Positions 1 through 8,262 of a stretch of 56,668 nt of DNA are shown piece after piece (positions within the stretch are counted from its first letter, which is position 1; each line of letters opens with the position of its first letter). The DNA is from Planctomycetota bacterium (GTDB lineage Bacteria > Planctomycetota > PUPC01 > DSUN01). A model generated the notes under the pieces. It ran no database searches, was not told where the DNA came from, and saw nothing but the letters and a program-made list of their open reading frames with translations. A program made the position numbers and the translations under genes. Where the stretch lies: contig DAOOIT010000043.1 of NCBI GenBank assembly GCA_035384565.1, forward strand, positions 1 to 56,668. The letters run 5' to 3'.

Positions 1-465
1 CCTACGCTCTGCGTGGGGACGCGCCTCTTGGCCGCTCCGCGGCCTCTTCGTCTTCGCGGAGGAATTGACGCGGGAGTCACGAACCTCCCGCGGGTTCCAA
101 ACCCGCTGGAGGTTGGGGTTGCGGCAGGTTGGGGTTGGACGCGGGAGCGTCCGGATCATCGCCCCCACGCGGAGCGTAGGGGCGAGAAAGAGAAGATGAC
201 GGAGCGCAGAGGCGAGAAGGAGAAGGTGACGGAGCGTAAGGCAGAGAAAGGTGAAGAAGTAAGCCCCCCAGCGCCCACCCTTCCTGTTACCCTCCCGAAG
301 GGATTGGAACCTTCAGGAGGGATGGCCGCTGGAATCGCACCAGAGGGGACAGTTTTCGGAAGCCGCGCGCAAGTCATCTGCGTTCAGCGACTTCAGACAT
401 CGCAACTGCCTCAACCCCGAGGAGCCAGACTTGACGCCTTCCCCCTCGGCAGACGGGCCTGCGCC
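1..465. repeat. Gene-free leader with repeats and hairpins
   Basis: I see no credible gene here. An 18-base sequence at 1-18 recurs inverted at 163-180 with one mismatch. Three tandem 30-base units, rich in purines, lie at 170-199, 200-229 and 230-259. Two short hairpins are visible, at 84-112 (arms CCTCC/GGAGG and CGGGTT/AACCCG) and about 291-320 (CCTCC, GAAGG / CCTTC, GGAGG). The open frame running through the segment is low-complexity and extends antisense into the sulfatase gene, so I do not treat it as coding. Confidence 0.6.
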
Positions 466-1857
466 TTACGCCTGGACACGAGGGACGTAGTTGGGGTTGG
501 GCTCGGGAATGCGGGCGCCGACGGTGGGCAACCACTCCTGGAGGCGAGCCGTCAGCTCGCGCGCCAGCTCGGGCTCCTCGCCGGCCAGGTCGCGCTCCTC
601 ACTGACATCGTCGCAGAGGTTGTATAGCTCGACGTGGCGATCTTCGAAGAACTCGATGAGCTTCCAATCGCCCGCGCGGACGGAGCACCCGGGCGCGCCG
701 CCCTGGTTGCTGTAGTGGGGGTAATGCCAGAAGATGGCCTGGCGGTCGAGGCGCGTTTCGCCGCGCAGGAGCGGCAGGAGGCTCACGCCGTCGCAGTGCT
801 GCTCGGGGAGCGGCGGCAGGCCGGCGGCTTCGAGAAAGGTCGGATAGAAGTCGGTGCTCGTGACCGGCACGCGGCACAGGGTGTCGGGCGGCGTGACGCC
901 CGGCCAGCGGATGAAGAGGGGCTCGCGGGTGCCGCCCTCGTACATCCAGCCCTTGCCCTCCGCGAGCGGGGCGTTGCAGGTCGGGCTGCCCTCGGCGGTG
1001 GCGAGGCCGCCGTTGTCGCTGGTGAAGACGACGATCGTGTTCTCGGCCAGCCCCTCGTCGTCCAGGGCGTCGAGCAGCCGCCCGATGTTCTCGTCCATGC
1101 TCTGGATCATGGCGGCGTAGCCGGGGTCGCTGTGGAAGAGGCGGCGGGTGATCCGCTGGTCGCGCTTGTGGTCGCAGGGGAAGTGCTCACCGAGGGCGAA
1201 GGGGTCGCGGCGGTCGAGGCCGAGCGAGGCCGCCTTGGCCTTGTACTTTTCGACGTAGGCGGGTTTGCCCTGGATGGGGACGTGGACGAGGTAGTACCAG
1301 AGGTTGAGGAAAAAGGGCCGGCCGTCATTGTGGCGGATGAGGCGGATGGCCTCGTCGGTGAGGCGGTCGGGCAGGTACTCGCCCTGCGGGCCGTCGGGCA
1401 GCATGGGGTTGCTGTAGGGCGCGAAATAGCTGCGGGGCATGCCGGCGTCCCAGCCGCCGATGTTGACGTCGAAGCCGTGGTGGTGGGGCCAGTAGGGCTC
1501 GTGGCCGAGGTGCCACTTGCCCACGTGCCAGGTCTGGTAGCCGCCCTCGCGGAGCGCGCGGGCGAGGGTCTTCTCCTCGCGGGGCAGGTAGTGCAGATAG
1601 GGCGTCGAGAGCAGCCGCCCCGTGGCGGCGCCGGCGATGAAGTTGGTGATCTGCACCCGCGCCGGATACTTGCCGGTCATCACACTGGCGCGGGTGGGCG
1701 AGCAGACGGGGCACGAGGCGTAGGCGTCGGTGAACCGCACGCCCTGTTGCGCCAGGCGGTCGAGGCGGGGCGTCTCGTAGAAGGGGCTGCCCATGCAGCC
1801 CAGGTCGGTCCAGCCCAGGTCGTCCATCAGGATGAACACGATATTCGGCTGGGGCAT
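466..1857 (-). CDS. Sulfatase (formylglycine-dependent arylsulfatase family)
   Basis: 463-residue type I sulfatase that should hydrolyse sulfate esters, probably on sulfated glycans. The N-terminus NIVFILMDDLGWTD carries the Asp12-Asp13 metal ligands. The CSPTR motif at Cys52 is the standard C-x-P-x-R site that becomes formylglycine, followed by TGKYPAR. A second metal-binding stretch, FTSDNGG, lies near residue 280. Length is normal for the family. No clear signal peptide is seen, which is unusual for a planctomycete-type sulfatase; the start is supported by AGGAGG nine bases upstream. No anaerobic sulfatase-maturing enzyme is present in the window. The substrate cannot be told from sequence. 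Confidence 0.93.
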   Translation of the reverse strand: MPQPNIVFILMDDLGWTDLGCMGSPFYETPRLDRLAQQGVRFTDAYASCPVCSPTRASVMTGKYPARVQITNFIAGAATGRLLSTPYLHYLPREEKTLARALREGGYQTWHVGKWHLGHEPYWPHHHGFDVNIGGWDAGMPRSYFAPYSNPMLPDGPQGEYLPDRLTDEAIRLIRHNDGRPFFLNLWYYLVHVPIQGKPAYVEKYKAKAASLGLDRRDPFALGEHFPCDHKRDQRITRRLFHSDPGYAAMIQSMDENIGRLLDALDDEGLAENTIVVFTSDNGGLATAEGSPTCNAPLAEGKGWMYEGGTREPLFIRWPGVTPPDTLCRVPVTSTDFYPTFLEAAGLPPLPEQHCDGVSLLPLLRGETRLDRQAIFWHYPHYSNQGGAPGCSVRAGDWKLIEFFEDRHVELYNLCDDVSEERDLAGEEPELARELTARLQEWLPTVGARIPEPNPNYVPRVQA

Positions 1858-1903
1858 GGCAGCTCGGCCTCCTCGGTTCGGGCGTGGAGCATCCCCTCCC
1901 CGC

Positions 1904-2767
1904 TCAGGTCGTGAGCCCCATGAGCTTGCGGATGTAGTCGGCGTTGCGCTTGCAGTCGGCCACGGCGTCCTTGGATGGGCAGGCGGTCTCGAGCACGATC
2001 CAGCCCCGGAACTCGATGGCCTTGAGGGCTTCGGCCACGGGCTCCATCTTCACTCTGCCTTCGCCCAGGTAGCTGCCGCCGTCCTTGAAGTGGATGCAGG
2101 GGCAGAGGCGGCCCTTGAGCGCGCGGATTTCGGCGGGCACGTCGTAGCCGTGGCCCGTCGAGTTGCCGATGTCGTAGTACACGCTCACGCCGTCGGTCCC
2201 GATGGCATCGAGGATCTCGAGGTTCTGCTTGGCGGAGCAGGTGTTTTCGAGGCCGAGGCTCACGCCGGCCGCTTTGGCCTTCGGCGCGATCTCTTTCAGG
2301 CGGGCGACCAGAGCGTCCACGCGTTCTTTGATGAGGCCCTTGCCGTTGCGCAGGCTGGACTCCCCGCCGAAGAAGGGCACGAGGATGCCCACGGCGCCCA
2401 GGTCCTTGGCGGCCTCGATGCACTGCTCGAGCCAGGCCGGGCCGCGCGGGTCGGTGGCCACGGGATTGCCGTTCAACAGGTCCATCGAGAGCGACGACAC
2501 GGCGACGCCTGTGGCCTTCATCTGCTCCTTGATCTTCGCGCGGCGGGCGGGGTCGGCGATCTCCAGCGTGTCCTTCGGGCCGCCCACGCCGACTTCCACG
2601 CCTTCGAGACCCGCCTTCTTGGCCCCGTCGAGGTTGCCGCCGAAGTGGCGCGCGGCGATGCGAATCCTGGGCGCGGATGCCTCGGCAGCCAGCAACTGGG
2701 GCGCCAGCGCCGCCCCGGCCAGCCCCGCCGCACTCCCCGACAGGAATACCCTTCGCGTCAGACTCAT
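1904..2767 (-). CDS. Tat-exported sugar phosphate isomerase/epimerase-like TIM barrel protein
   Basis: 287 residues. The chosen ATG is preceded by AGGAGAG and opens with SLTRRVFLSGSAAGLAGAAL, a twin-arginine signal, so the protein is probably exported folded. The rest matches the AP-endonuclease-2 / xylose isomerase-like TIM barrel family: GLENTC, the YYDIGNSTGHG segment and the IHFKDG segment hold the usual Glu, Asp and His metal-site positions. Such Tat-exported isomerase-like proteins are common in Planctomycetota, where their substrates are mostly unknown. It lies 46 bases upstream of the sulfatase on the same strand, so cotranscription is plausible. A longer in-frame start at 2854 lacks a ribosome site and would bury the Tat signal. 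Confidence 0.87.
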   Translation of the reverse strand: MSLTRRVFLSGSAAGLAGAALAPQLLAAEASAPRIRIAARHFGGNLDGAKKAGLEGVEVGVGGPKDTLEIADPARRAKIKEQMKATGVAVSSLSMDLLNGNPVATDPRGPAWLEQCIEAAKDLGAVGILVPFFGGESSLRNGKGLIKERVDALVARLKEIAPKAKAAGVSLGLENTCSAKQNLEILDAIGTDGVSVYYDIGNSTGHGYDVPAEIRALKGRLCPCIHFKDGGSYLGEGRVKMEPVAEALKAIEFRGWIVLETACPSKDAVADCKRNADYIRKLMGLTT

Positions 2768-2864
2768 CCTGTGCTCTCCTATGATGATTCGGCGGTCCGG
2801 TTCGCAACGCCGGCCAGGATAGCGCGCAGCCAGCCCCCGAGCAAGTGCCCCCACGGGCGGCGCG

Positions 2865-3278
2865 TCAGAAACCTCTCATCACCCCGGCGCGTCTGCCGTA
2901 GATCAGCTTCCCGGGGAAATCCCAGAGGAGCGCCTTGGTCACATAAAAGGGGCCGCCCACGGCGTACTGCATAGCCACCCCCGTGTAGATGGCGGGCGCC
3001 TGAACCACGTCCACACTGAACTGGCTCGCCTCGCCCTGTGCCACCTGGTCCACGAGCAGCAGCGGCAGGCCGACGAGCAGCCCTGGAGCCAGGCCGGCGA
3101 GCATTCCCCCGTAGAAGCCCACCTGAGCGGGCACGCTGACAAACGCCGACGGGTCGTCGGCCAGCGGGGTCGGGATGTTGTAGGGGTGCGTCCGCGAGCG
3201 CGTCGTGTGCCAGCCCTGCGCGTTTGCCCCGGTCGCCATCGCCCCAGCCAGCAGCAGGAGCGCCATCGGCCATCGCAT
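2865..3278 (-). CDS. Small exported hypothetical protein with a hydrophobic core
   Basis: 137 residues, family not recognised. It starts at the ATG behind GGAAGGAGAG and opens with a cleavable signal (RWPMALLLLAGAMATGANAQ). A Gly/Leu-rich hydrophobic stretch at about 55-80 (GGMLAGLAPGLLVGLPLLLV) could be one membrane span, followed by an aromatic C-terminal region ending YGRRAGVMRGF. Upstream open frame up to 3461 is excluded because the signal peptide and ribosome site fit the internal start. It lies 97 bases upstream of the isomerase-like gene. No function can be assigned. Confidence 0.7.
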   Translation of the reverse strand: MRWPMALLLLAGAMATGANAQGWHTTRSRTHPYNIPTPLADDPSAFVSVPAQVGFYGGMLAGLAPGLLVGLPLLLVDQVAQGEASQFSVDVVQAPAIYTGVAMQYAVGGPFYVTKALLWDFPGKLIYGRRAGVMRGF

Positions 3279-3415
3279 GCTCACTCTCCTTCCGCCCTGA
3301 TTATACCGCGCGGCTTCGGCAATGCAATGCGAGGAGGCGCCCCCGGGTGCGGACCGAAATCGTAGGTCGTTTCTGTTACGGGCGTCCCCCGAACAGGGGA
3401 GGGCCCGATGCAGAC

Positions 3416-3476
3416 GTAGCCGCGAGCGTCCCGCTTGCGGCCCTCTTGATCCGTTCGACAAGCGAGACGCTTGTCG
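3416..3476. repeat. Pair of REP-like hairpins (GTAGC / GCG-TCY-CGC type)
   Basis: Two facing palindromes. The first, 3419-3441, has 10-base arms (GCCGCGAGCG / CGCTTGCGGC, one G-T wobble) around TCC and is preceded by GTAGC. The second, 3456-3476, has perfect 9-base arms (CGACAAGCG / CGCTTGTCG) around AGA, and on the minus strand is also led by GTAGC. A third copy lies at 7138-7161. Confidence 0.65.
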
Positions 3477-3531
3477 CTACGAGAATCCGCAACAGGAACT
3501 GCCTACGGAAATGGCCCACACCCGGCGCCCC

Positions 3532-5883
3532 CTACTGGTAGATGAGCCAGGCGGTGGCAGCGCAGGGCTTGCTGGCGGTGAAGCGCACCCAGTGGGCGCT
3601 GTAGCCGTCGGGGAACTCGTGCTTGATCCTCTGCCCGCTCGGCACGGTGATGGCGGCGTAAGGCACGAACTCGCCACTGGTTAGGAAGTCTACCTCGACG
3701 GTGAAGGTCACGGCCTCCCCGGCGTCGTGGGCGAGTTCGAGGGTCTTCTTGTCGAAGCCGGTCATAAGATAGGGGTCGGACGGCTCGCCGCGGTTGACAG
3801 GCGTCTTGAGCCACGGGCCGCCTTGGCCTTGGGGCTTGCCGAGCTGCCACAGGTCGTCCACGGCGCCGAACCACAGGCCGGGGCCGTCGGGCGCGCGGAA
3901 GAGGTGGCCATCGGGCTGAGCGGCGGCGAGGGTGCCCGACAAGACGAGCAGCCCACGCCAGGTGCAGTAGTCATAAATCCTCTTGCCGTGGGCGCATACG
4001 GGGCGAATGCCGGCGAAGCTCTCGCGCGGGACCTCGTAGAAGTGCCCCCCGACATTGAGGAGGTAGCGCTCGGTGATGACCTCGCGCAGGGTGCGGCAGC
4101 CCTCGGTGGCGTCGGCGGCGGGGTCGAGCTTGGGCAGGCGGAAGGTCTTGCCGCGGACCTTGGCGATGACCGAGGCGGCGTCGGAGCCGAAGGCGTAGAC
4201 GCCGTAGGTCCTCTCGGCGAGCCCCCTCTTGGGGGTCGCACCGGCGAGCAGGGCCTTGGCCTTACTGCCCAAGTCGTCATCGGGGCTGGGCTTGCGAAGC
4301 TTGATGGCAACGTCCTGGCCGACCTCGTAGAGGGCCCCATCGCCTGTGAGGAACCACAGCCGGTCGTTGGCCGGGAGGAGCACGCCGTCGGCGACAGCCC
4401 TCTTGTCGTCGAGGGCAGGAAACGCCTGGAAGACCCTGGCGGCTTCGGGCGTGCGGGCGACGCCGCTGGTGGAGTAATGGAAGTAGGCCGTGGCCTTGCA
4501 CTCGCGGCTGGCGGTGAGGCGGAGCCACACGGCGGCGAGGTCGGGCGGGAAGATATGGCTCGCGTAGCCGCGGGCAGGGACGGTGAGGGCGTGGAGCTTA
4601 GTCCAGTTGCCATCACCCTTTACGTCGGCCTCGACAGTGAACTCGACGGGCGCAGCGGCATCGTGGGAGAGGTGAAGGACGCGCTTCTCGAAGCCGTCGC
4701 AGAGGTAGGGGACGGAGGGCTCGCCCGCCTTGACGGCGTCGGCGACCCACGGGCCGCCCCAACCTGCGGGCCGGCCCCACTTGGCCAGGTCAGCGACGGT
4801 GCCGAGCCACAGATTCGACTGCGGCTGGCCGCCCAGGGGATTGCCCATGACCGACGTGTCGTCGGAGGCGATGACGAGACGGCCATTCCAGTGGCAGAAG
4901 TCGGGCACCATCCGCAGATGCGTGGCGAGGGGGCGGAAGCCGGCCGTCTTCCCCGGGCGGAAGTCGGGCGGGAACTGGTAGAACATCGAGGGGAAGTCGA
5001 GGAGGAAGCGCCCCTCCCCCACCTCGCGGATGCGCGGCCATTCGGTGAACCAGCCGTGGTCGGGCACGTGAGTGTAAGTGCTTTGTGGGTAACGATATGT
5101 GTGCCAGGTACCCTTGTCGAGCACCTTGAGGATCAGCGAGCGGGCGTCCCACCCGATGGCCCAGAGGGGGACGTCGGGGCTGCGGTCGTCGGGCGCGCCC
5201 AGGATGCCTCCGGGGCCGGTGACTTCGGTGAACTTGTCGTGCTGGACGAGCGTCCACCGGTCCGCCTTGCCGTCCCACTCGGCGAGCGCTCCGCCCTTGC
5301 CGTTGTTCGTAATCACCACGCGCCCCTGGCCCGTGTAGCCGCCCTTGCCGTGGGTGCCCGTGACCCCCAGCTTCTGCACCACGCCGAGCTTCCTGCTCTC
5401 GAGCGTGTGGACGTCCAGTTCGAAGAACGAGCCTTCCATGTCGAACACGTAGACCTTGTTCTTCGGGTCGGTGAGGTGGCGTGCGACGGCGGTCACGCGG
5501 GCCTTGATGTCGTAGGGCCGCACCTTGCCGCCGGCGTCAATCGTGTAGGAGCCGATGATGAGTTGGTTGGACTCGCGGTGGACAAGCCGCCCCGCATGCG
5601 TGCCGCCGTTGCTCTCGGGGCGCTGGACGAGCTCGAGGTCGGGCGTGACCTGGTAGAGCTTGCCATCGCCGTAATGAGCGGGGTACGTGATGAACCACAG
5701 CGACCCGGCCCACGGCACGACCGCCCCAATGCCGCACTCGCTCTTCGCCTGCGACAGCGCGGCCAGGCTCGGGTACACGCCACTGATGCAAAGCGGCTCC
5801 TTCGGCACCTCAGCGCCTCCTCGCACACGGGCACTCAACACCAGGGGAAGAACCCACACGAACCGCCGCAACGCGCGCCACAT
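3532..5883 (-). CDS. Secreted hypothetical protein with two homologous halves
   Basis: 783 residues with an N-terminal signal (RRFVWVLPLVLSARVRGGAE), starting at the ATG behind GAGGAGC. No named domain is recognised, but the chain is plainly an internal duplication. The first half contains FCHWNGRLVIASD, LWLGTVADLAKWG, GGPW and GEPSVPYL; the second repeats this as YCTWRGLLVLSG, LWFGAVDDLWQLG, GGPW and GEPSDPYL. Each half ends in a beta-rich module (FTVEADV / FTVEVDF through LTASRECKATAYFHY / FTASKPCAATAWLIY). Short Gly/Trp-rich strands suggest beta-propeller folding. It stands alone between REP-like regions. Function unknown; a carbohydrate-binding or sensing role is only a guess. Confidence 0.82.
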   Translation of the reverse strand: MWRALRRFVWVLPLVLSARVRGGAEVPKEPLCISGVYPSLAALSQAKSECGIGAVVPWAGSLWFITYPAHYGDGKLYQVTPDLELVQRPESNGGTHAGRLVHRESNQLIIGSYTIDAGGKVRPYDIKARVTAVARHLTDPKNKVYVFDMEGSFFELDVHTLESRKLGVVQKLGVTGTHGKGGYTGQGRVVITNNGKGGALAEWDGKADRWTLVQHDKFTEVTGPGGILGAPDDRSPDVPLWAIGWDARSLILKVLDKGTWHTYRYPQSTYTHVPDHGWFTEWPRIREVGEGRFLLDFPSMFYQFPPDFRPGKTAGFRPLATHLRMVPDFCHWNGRLVIASDDTSVMGNPLGGQPQSNLWLGTVADLAKWGRPAGWGGPWVADAVKAGEPSVPYLCDGFEKRVLHLSHDAAAPVEFTVEADVKGDGNWTKLHALTVPARGYASHIFPPDLAAVWLRLTASRECKATAYFHYSTSGVARTPEAARVFQAFPALDDKRAVADGVLLPANDRLWFLTGDGALYEVGQDVAIKLRKPSPDDDLGSKAKALLAGATPKRGLAERTYGVYAFGSDAASVIAKVRGKTFRLPKLDPAADATEGCRTLREVITERYLLNVGGHFYEVPRESFAGIRPVCAHGKRIYDYCTWRGLLVLSGTLAAAQPDGHLFRAPDGPGLWFGAVDDLWQLGKPQGQGGPWLKTPVNRGEPSDPYLMTGFDKKTLELAHDAGEAVTFTVEVDFLTSGEFVPYAAITVPSGQRIKHEFPDGYSAHWVRFTASKPCAATAWLIYQ

Positions 5884-6192
5884 GGACCAGTGCTCCTCAC
5901 GGAAGTCGGGCCCTGTCTGGGATCGGGCTGCAACAGCATAGCAGGCGCCCTGCGGTCTGCCAAGCCCGACTTCACCCTCCGGGTGCGCCCCGGAACAGTA
6001 GGTGGCCCTGCTCCTGGGCGGCGGATTCCATGTGGCACAGCCGTCCTCGGCTGTGCTTGTGGGCGGGACGTCCCCGTCCCGCGGTTCGCGGCGTGGGGAC
6101 ACGCCGCCCACAATGTCCCCCACAGATGGGGGCGCAGGTGCCGCACGGTCGCCTATTTTGCCGGTTCGCACCCCCACCCCCCTCGAGCCCCG
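5884..6192. repeat. Gene-free gap with an array of consecutive hairpins
   Basis: No gene seen. Three perfect stem-loops follow one another, all with 4-base loops: 6035-6056 (GCACAGCCG / CGGCTGTGC, loop TCCT), 6063-6082 (GCGGGACG / CGTCCCGC) and 6088-6107 (GCGGCGTG / CACGCCGC). A fourth, weaker C5/G5 stem lies at about 6115-6135. The array could end transcription of the GFA-domain operon region or be a REP/BIME-type element. Confidence 0.6.
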
Positions 6193-6753
6193 CTACTCCT
6201 TCACCTGGAAGACCGAGACGTCGTCGAGCGTCCCGGCCAGAATGTCCAGTTCGGTGCCCTTGTCGGCCCGCCAGAACAACGGCGCGCCGCAATCCTTGCA
6301 GAAGGACCACACGCCGTTGCAGTCGCACTTCGCCTTCGAGGCCGCGCGGAACGACGCCGGCGCGCCGGCCGTGATCGCGAAGCCGCTGCGGGGGACGGTG
6401 ACGTAGGGGGCATTGAGCGCGCCCGTGGCCCGCTGGCAGCCGCGGCAGTCGCAATAGCTGCACCTGACTACCGGGCCTTCAACCCTGAACCTGACCTGCC
6501 CACAGTGGCACTGGCCGGTGAGCGGCTTGGCCGGGTCGGGCGTGGCGGCGGCTCCCTTCGCGACGACAGCGGCGGCGGTGACGCTCACCGACGGGACTCG
6601 CCGCTTCGACGCGGACGGCGTCCCCCCGCCGCCTGGCCCCAGGCGGTGCAGAGAGGAGTGGTCTGGGACCATCATGAAGAGGCACATCCACACGAATGCC
6701 ACCAGGGCAGCACCGCCCAGTGGCCACACGACCCAGCGGAAGCGTACGTCCAT
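6193..6753 (-). CDS. Membrane-anchored GFA/CENP-V domain protein
   Basis: 186 residues. An N-terminal membrane anchor (VWPLGGAALVAFVWMCLFMM) is followed by a linker and a GFA-type zinc-binding domain from about residue 80: GQCHCGQVRF, CSYCDCRGCQRATG and FCKDCGAPLFW supply the usual zinc cysteines. The family is named after glutathione-dependent formaldehyde-activating enzyme, but most members have no proven activity, and fusion to a membrane anchor is uncommon. The ATG is preceded by AGGAGGGA inside the end of the DUF6504 gene, three bases away, so the two are translationally coupled. Confidence 0.82.
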   Translation of the reverse strand: MDVRFRWVVWPLGGAALVAFVWMCLFMMVPDHSSLHRLGPGGGGTPSASKRRVPSVSVTAAAVVAKGAAATPDPAKPLTGQCHCGQVRFRVEGPVVRCSYCDCRGCQRATGALNAPYVTVPRSGFAITAGAPASFRAASKAKCDCNGVWSFCKDCGAPLFWRADKGTELDILAGTLDDVSVFQVKE

Positions 6754-6756
6754 GGC

Positions 6757-7086
6757 TCATCCCTCCTGCTCAGTCGAGGCGATGCTGTGCAGCCACCATC
6801 TCACCTTCCGGTCGCGGCCAGATCGAGCCTGGCGCTCGAAATACAGCTTCATCTCGACGCCGGCGGCGGTGCGCACGCGGTACCAGTGCTTCCGCACGTA
6901 CTGCTCGTCGCTGCCGGACGTGCATGGGCCTGTCTGACGCCATTGTTCGAGGACTTCGGCGATCGTGTGCTCCTCGCCCCGCCAGCGGAAGCGCATCGGC
7001 AGGCCCGGTTCGCCCGTCGCCATGCGGCGGGTGTCCACGGACTCGATGACCGGCTCGATGGATTCGCCGATGAAGTGCCTGATCAC
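6757..7086 (-). CDS. DUF6504 family protein
   Basis: 109 residues starting at GTG. The core MRFRWRGEEHTIAEVLEQWR, then WYRVRTAAGVEMKLYFER and WWLHSI, matches DUF6504, a small beta-rich family of unknown function often found near DNA repair genes. It sits between a DNA-repair-type radical SAM gene upstream and the GFA-domain gene downstream, all on one strand with short gaps, so these three probably form one transcription unit. No catalytic residues can be named. Confidence 0.75.
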   Translation of the reverse strand: MIRHFIGESIEPVIESVDTRRMATGEPGLPMRFRWRGEEHTIAEVLEQWRQTGPCTSGSDEQYVRKHWYRVRTAAGVEMKLYFERQARSGRDRKVRWWLHSIASTEQEG

Positions 7087-7137
7087 CTCTATCCTCTACC
7101 GTCCCTCCAGGACCGAGGTAGTCCTCTCGCACCCAGC

Positions 7138-7161
7138 CCACACGCGGGACGCGTGTGGCTA
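7138..7161 (-). repeat. REP-like hairpin at the end of the radical SAM gene
   Basis: Perfect 9-base arms CCACACGCG / CGCGTGTGG around a 3-base loop at 7138-7158. Read on the minus strand it is GTAGC, stem, GCG-TCC-CGC, stem, the same layout as the two palindromes near 3.4 kb. The GTAGC overlaps the stop codon of the radical SAM gene, so it may also act as its terminator. Confidence 0.6.
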
Positions 7162-8226
7162 CGGCGGGACGCACGGGCATCGCCCTGGCGTCTGGCCCGA
7201 GGAGGAGCGGGAAAGCGTGCCCAGGCCCACAAGCGCGAAGGGCCGGCTGGGCGCATCGCCGAAGGTGATGTAGTGAGCCGCCTTGGCCAGGCGTCTTGAG
7301 GGAGGCCCGATATCGTCGAGCGACTCCAGGCGGCCCTCGCGTCGCGCGGCGAGCAGGCGGTCCACTGCCACCGGCCCTAGGCCCGGCACCCGCAGCAACT
7401 CGTGCCGCTCGGCGCGATTGACGTCCACGGGGAACCGCTCGGGGTGGAGGCGCGCCCAGGTCTCCTTCGGGTCGGCGTCGAGTGCCAGGCGGCCGGCGGG
7501 GTCGAGGGGAATCTCCTCGGCCTCGAACCCGTACTTGCGCAGCAGCCAGTCGGCCTGGTAGAGGCGGTGCTCGCGGGTGAGCGGCGCGTCGGGCGAGGGC
7601 TGGGGCGCGCGCTCGCCGGGCAGGCTGGGGTCGCCCAGGCCGCGCTGGTAGGCGCTGAAGTACACGCGGGCCACGCCCCAGCGGCGATAGAGGGCGCCCA
7701 TGGCCTTCACGATGTCGGCGTCGGACTCGTCGGCCGCGCCGACGATGAACTGCGTGCTCTGGCGCACGCGGGCGAAGGGTGCGCCGCGCGCGGTGAGCGC
7801 GCTGATGCGCTTGAGCGGGCGCACGATGTCGCGGAAGTAGTCCTTCGTGCGCGACAGACGGGCGAAGGCGGCGGCCGTGGGGACCTCGACGTTGAGGGAG
7901 ACGCAATTGGCGAGCGAGAGCGCCTCTTCGATGGCGGCGTCGGAGGCGCCGGGCAGGATCTTCAAGTGCAGGTAGCCGTGGTAGTCGTAGCGGCGGCGCA
8001 GAATACGGGCGACGGCGGCCATGCGCTCCATCGTGTGGTCGGCGCCGCGCACCACGCCCGAGCTGAGGAAGAGGCCGTGAACGCTCCCGCGGCGAACGAA
8101 GTCCATGTAGGCCGCCGCCACCTCCTCGGGCGTGAGGGTGGTGCGGGGGGTGTCGCGGTCGGAGCGGAAGGGGCAGTAGCGGCAGTCGTTCACGCAGGCG
8201 TTCGAGAGGAGCGTCTTGAGCATCAC
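7159..8226 (-). CDS. DNA modification/repair-type radical SAM protein, 5' end interrupted by an amber codon
   Basis: 355-residue open part of a radical SAM protein with a C-x3-C-x2-C cluster motif (CVNDCRYC, Cys11/15/18) and a C-terminal helix-hairpin-helix segment (LLRVPGLGPVAVDRLLAARR, about 273-292). This architecture matches the putative DNA modification/repair radical SAM family usually paired with a uracil-DNA-glycosylase-like partner, absent here. The family's conserved N-terminus is present upstream in the same frame but is separated by one TAG at 8263-8265. The open part could start at the tandem GTG/ATG at 8226 and still keep the cluster motif. It may be a fresh pseudogene, a sequencing error (TGG to TAG) or a shortened working gene. 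Confidence 0.85.
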   Translation of the reverse strand: MMLKTLLSNACVNDCRYCPFRSDRDTPRTTLTPEEVAAAYMDFVRRGSVHGLFLSSGVVRGADHTMERMAAVARILRRRYDYHGYLHLKILPGASDAAIEEALSLANCVSLNVEVPTAAAFARLSRTKDYFRDIVRPLKRISALTARGAPFARVRQSTQFIVGAADESDADIVKAMGALYRRWGVARVYFSAYQRGLGDPSLPGERAPQPSPDAPLTREHRLYQADWLLRKYGFEAEEIPLDPAGRLALDADPKETWARLHPERFPVDVNRAERHELLRVPGLGPVAVDRLLAARREGRLESLDDIGPPSRRLAKAAHYITFGDAPSRPFALVGLGTLSRSSSGQTPGRCPCVPP

Positions 8227-8262
8227 ACAGGTGCCGCCGCGCGGCAGCGAGGCGGGATAGAC

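Noticed and set aside
13..627. Open frame with repeated Glu/Arg/Lys-rich units
   Set aside because: It comes from the 30-base tandem repeats and runs antisense into the sulfatase gene; no ribosome site, low complexity.
3727..7299. 1190-codon plus-strand frame
   Set aside because: Antisense shadow of the duplicated secreted protein, GFA and DUF6504 genes; its composition is that of GC-rich antisense frames.
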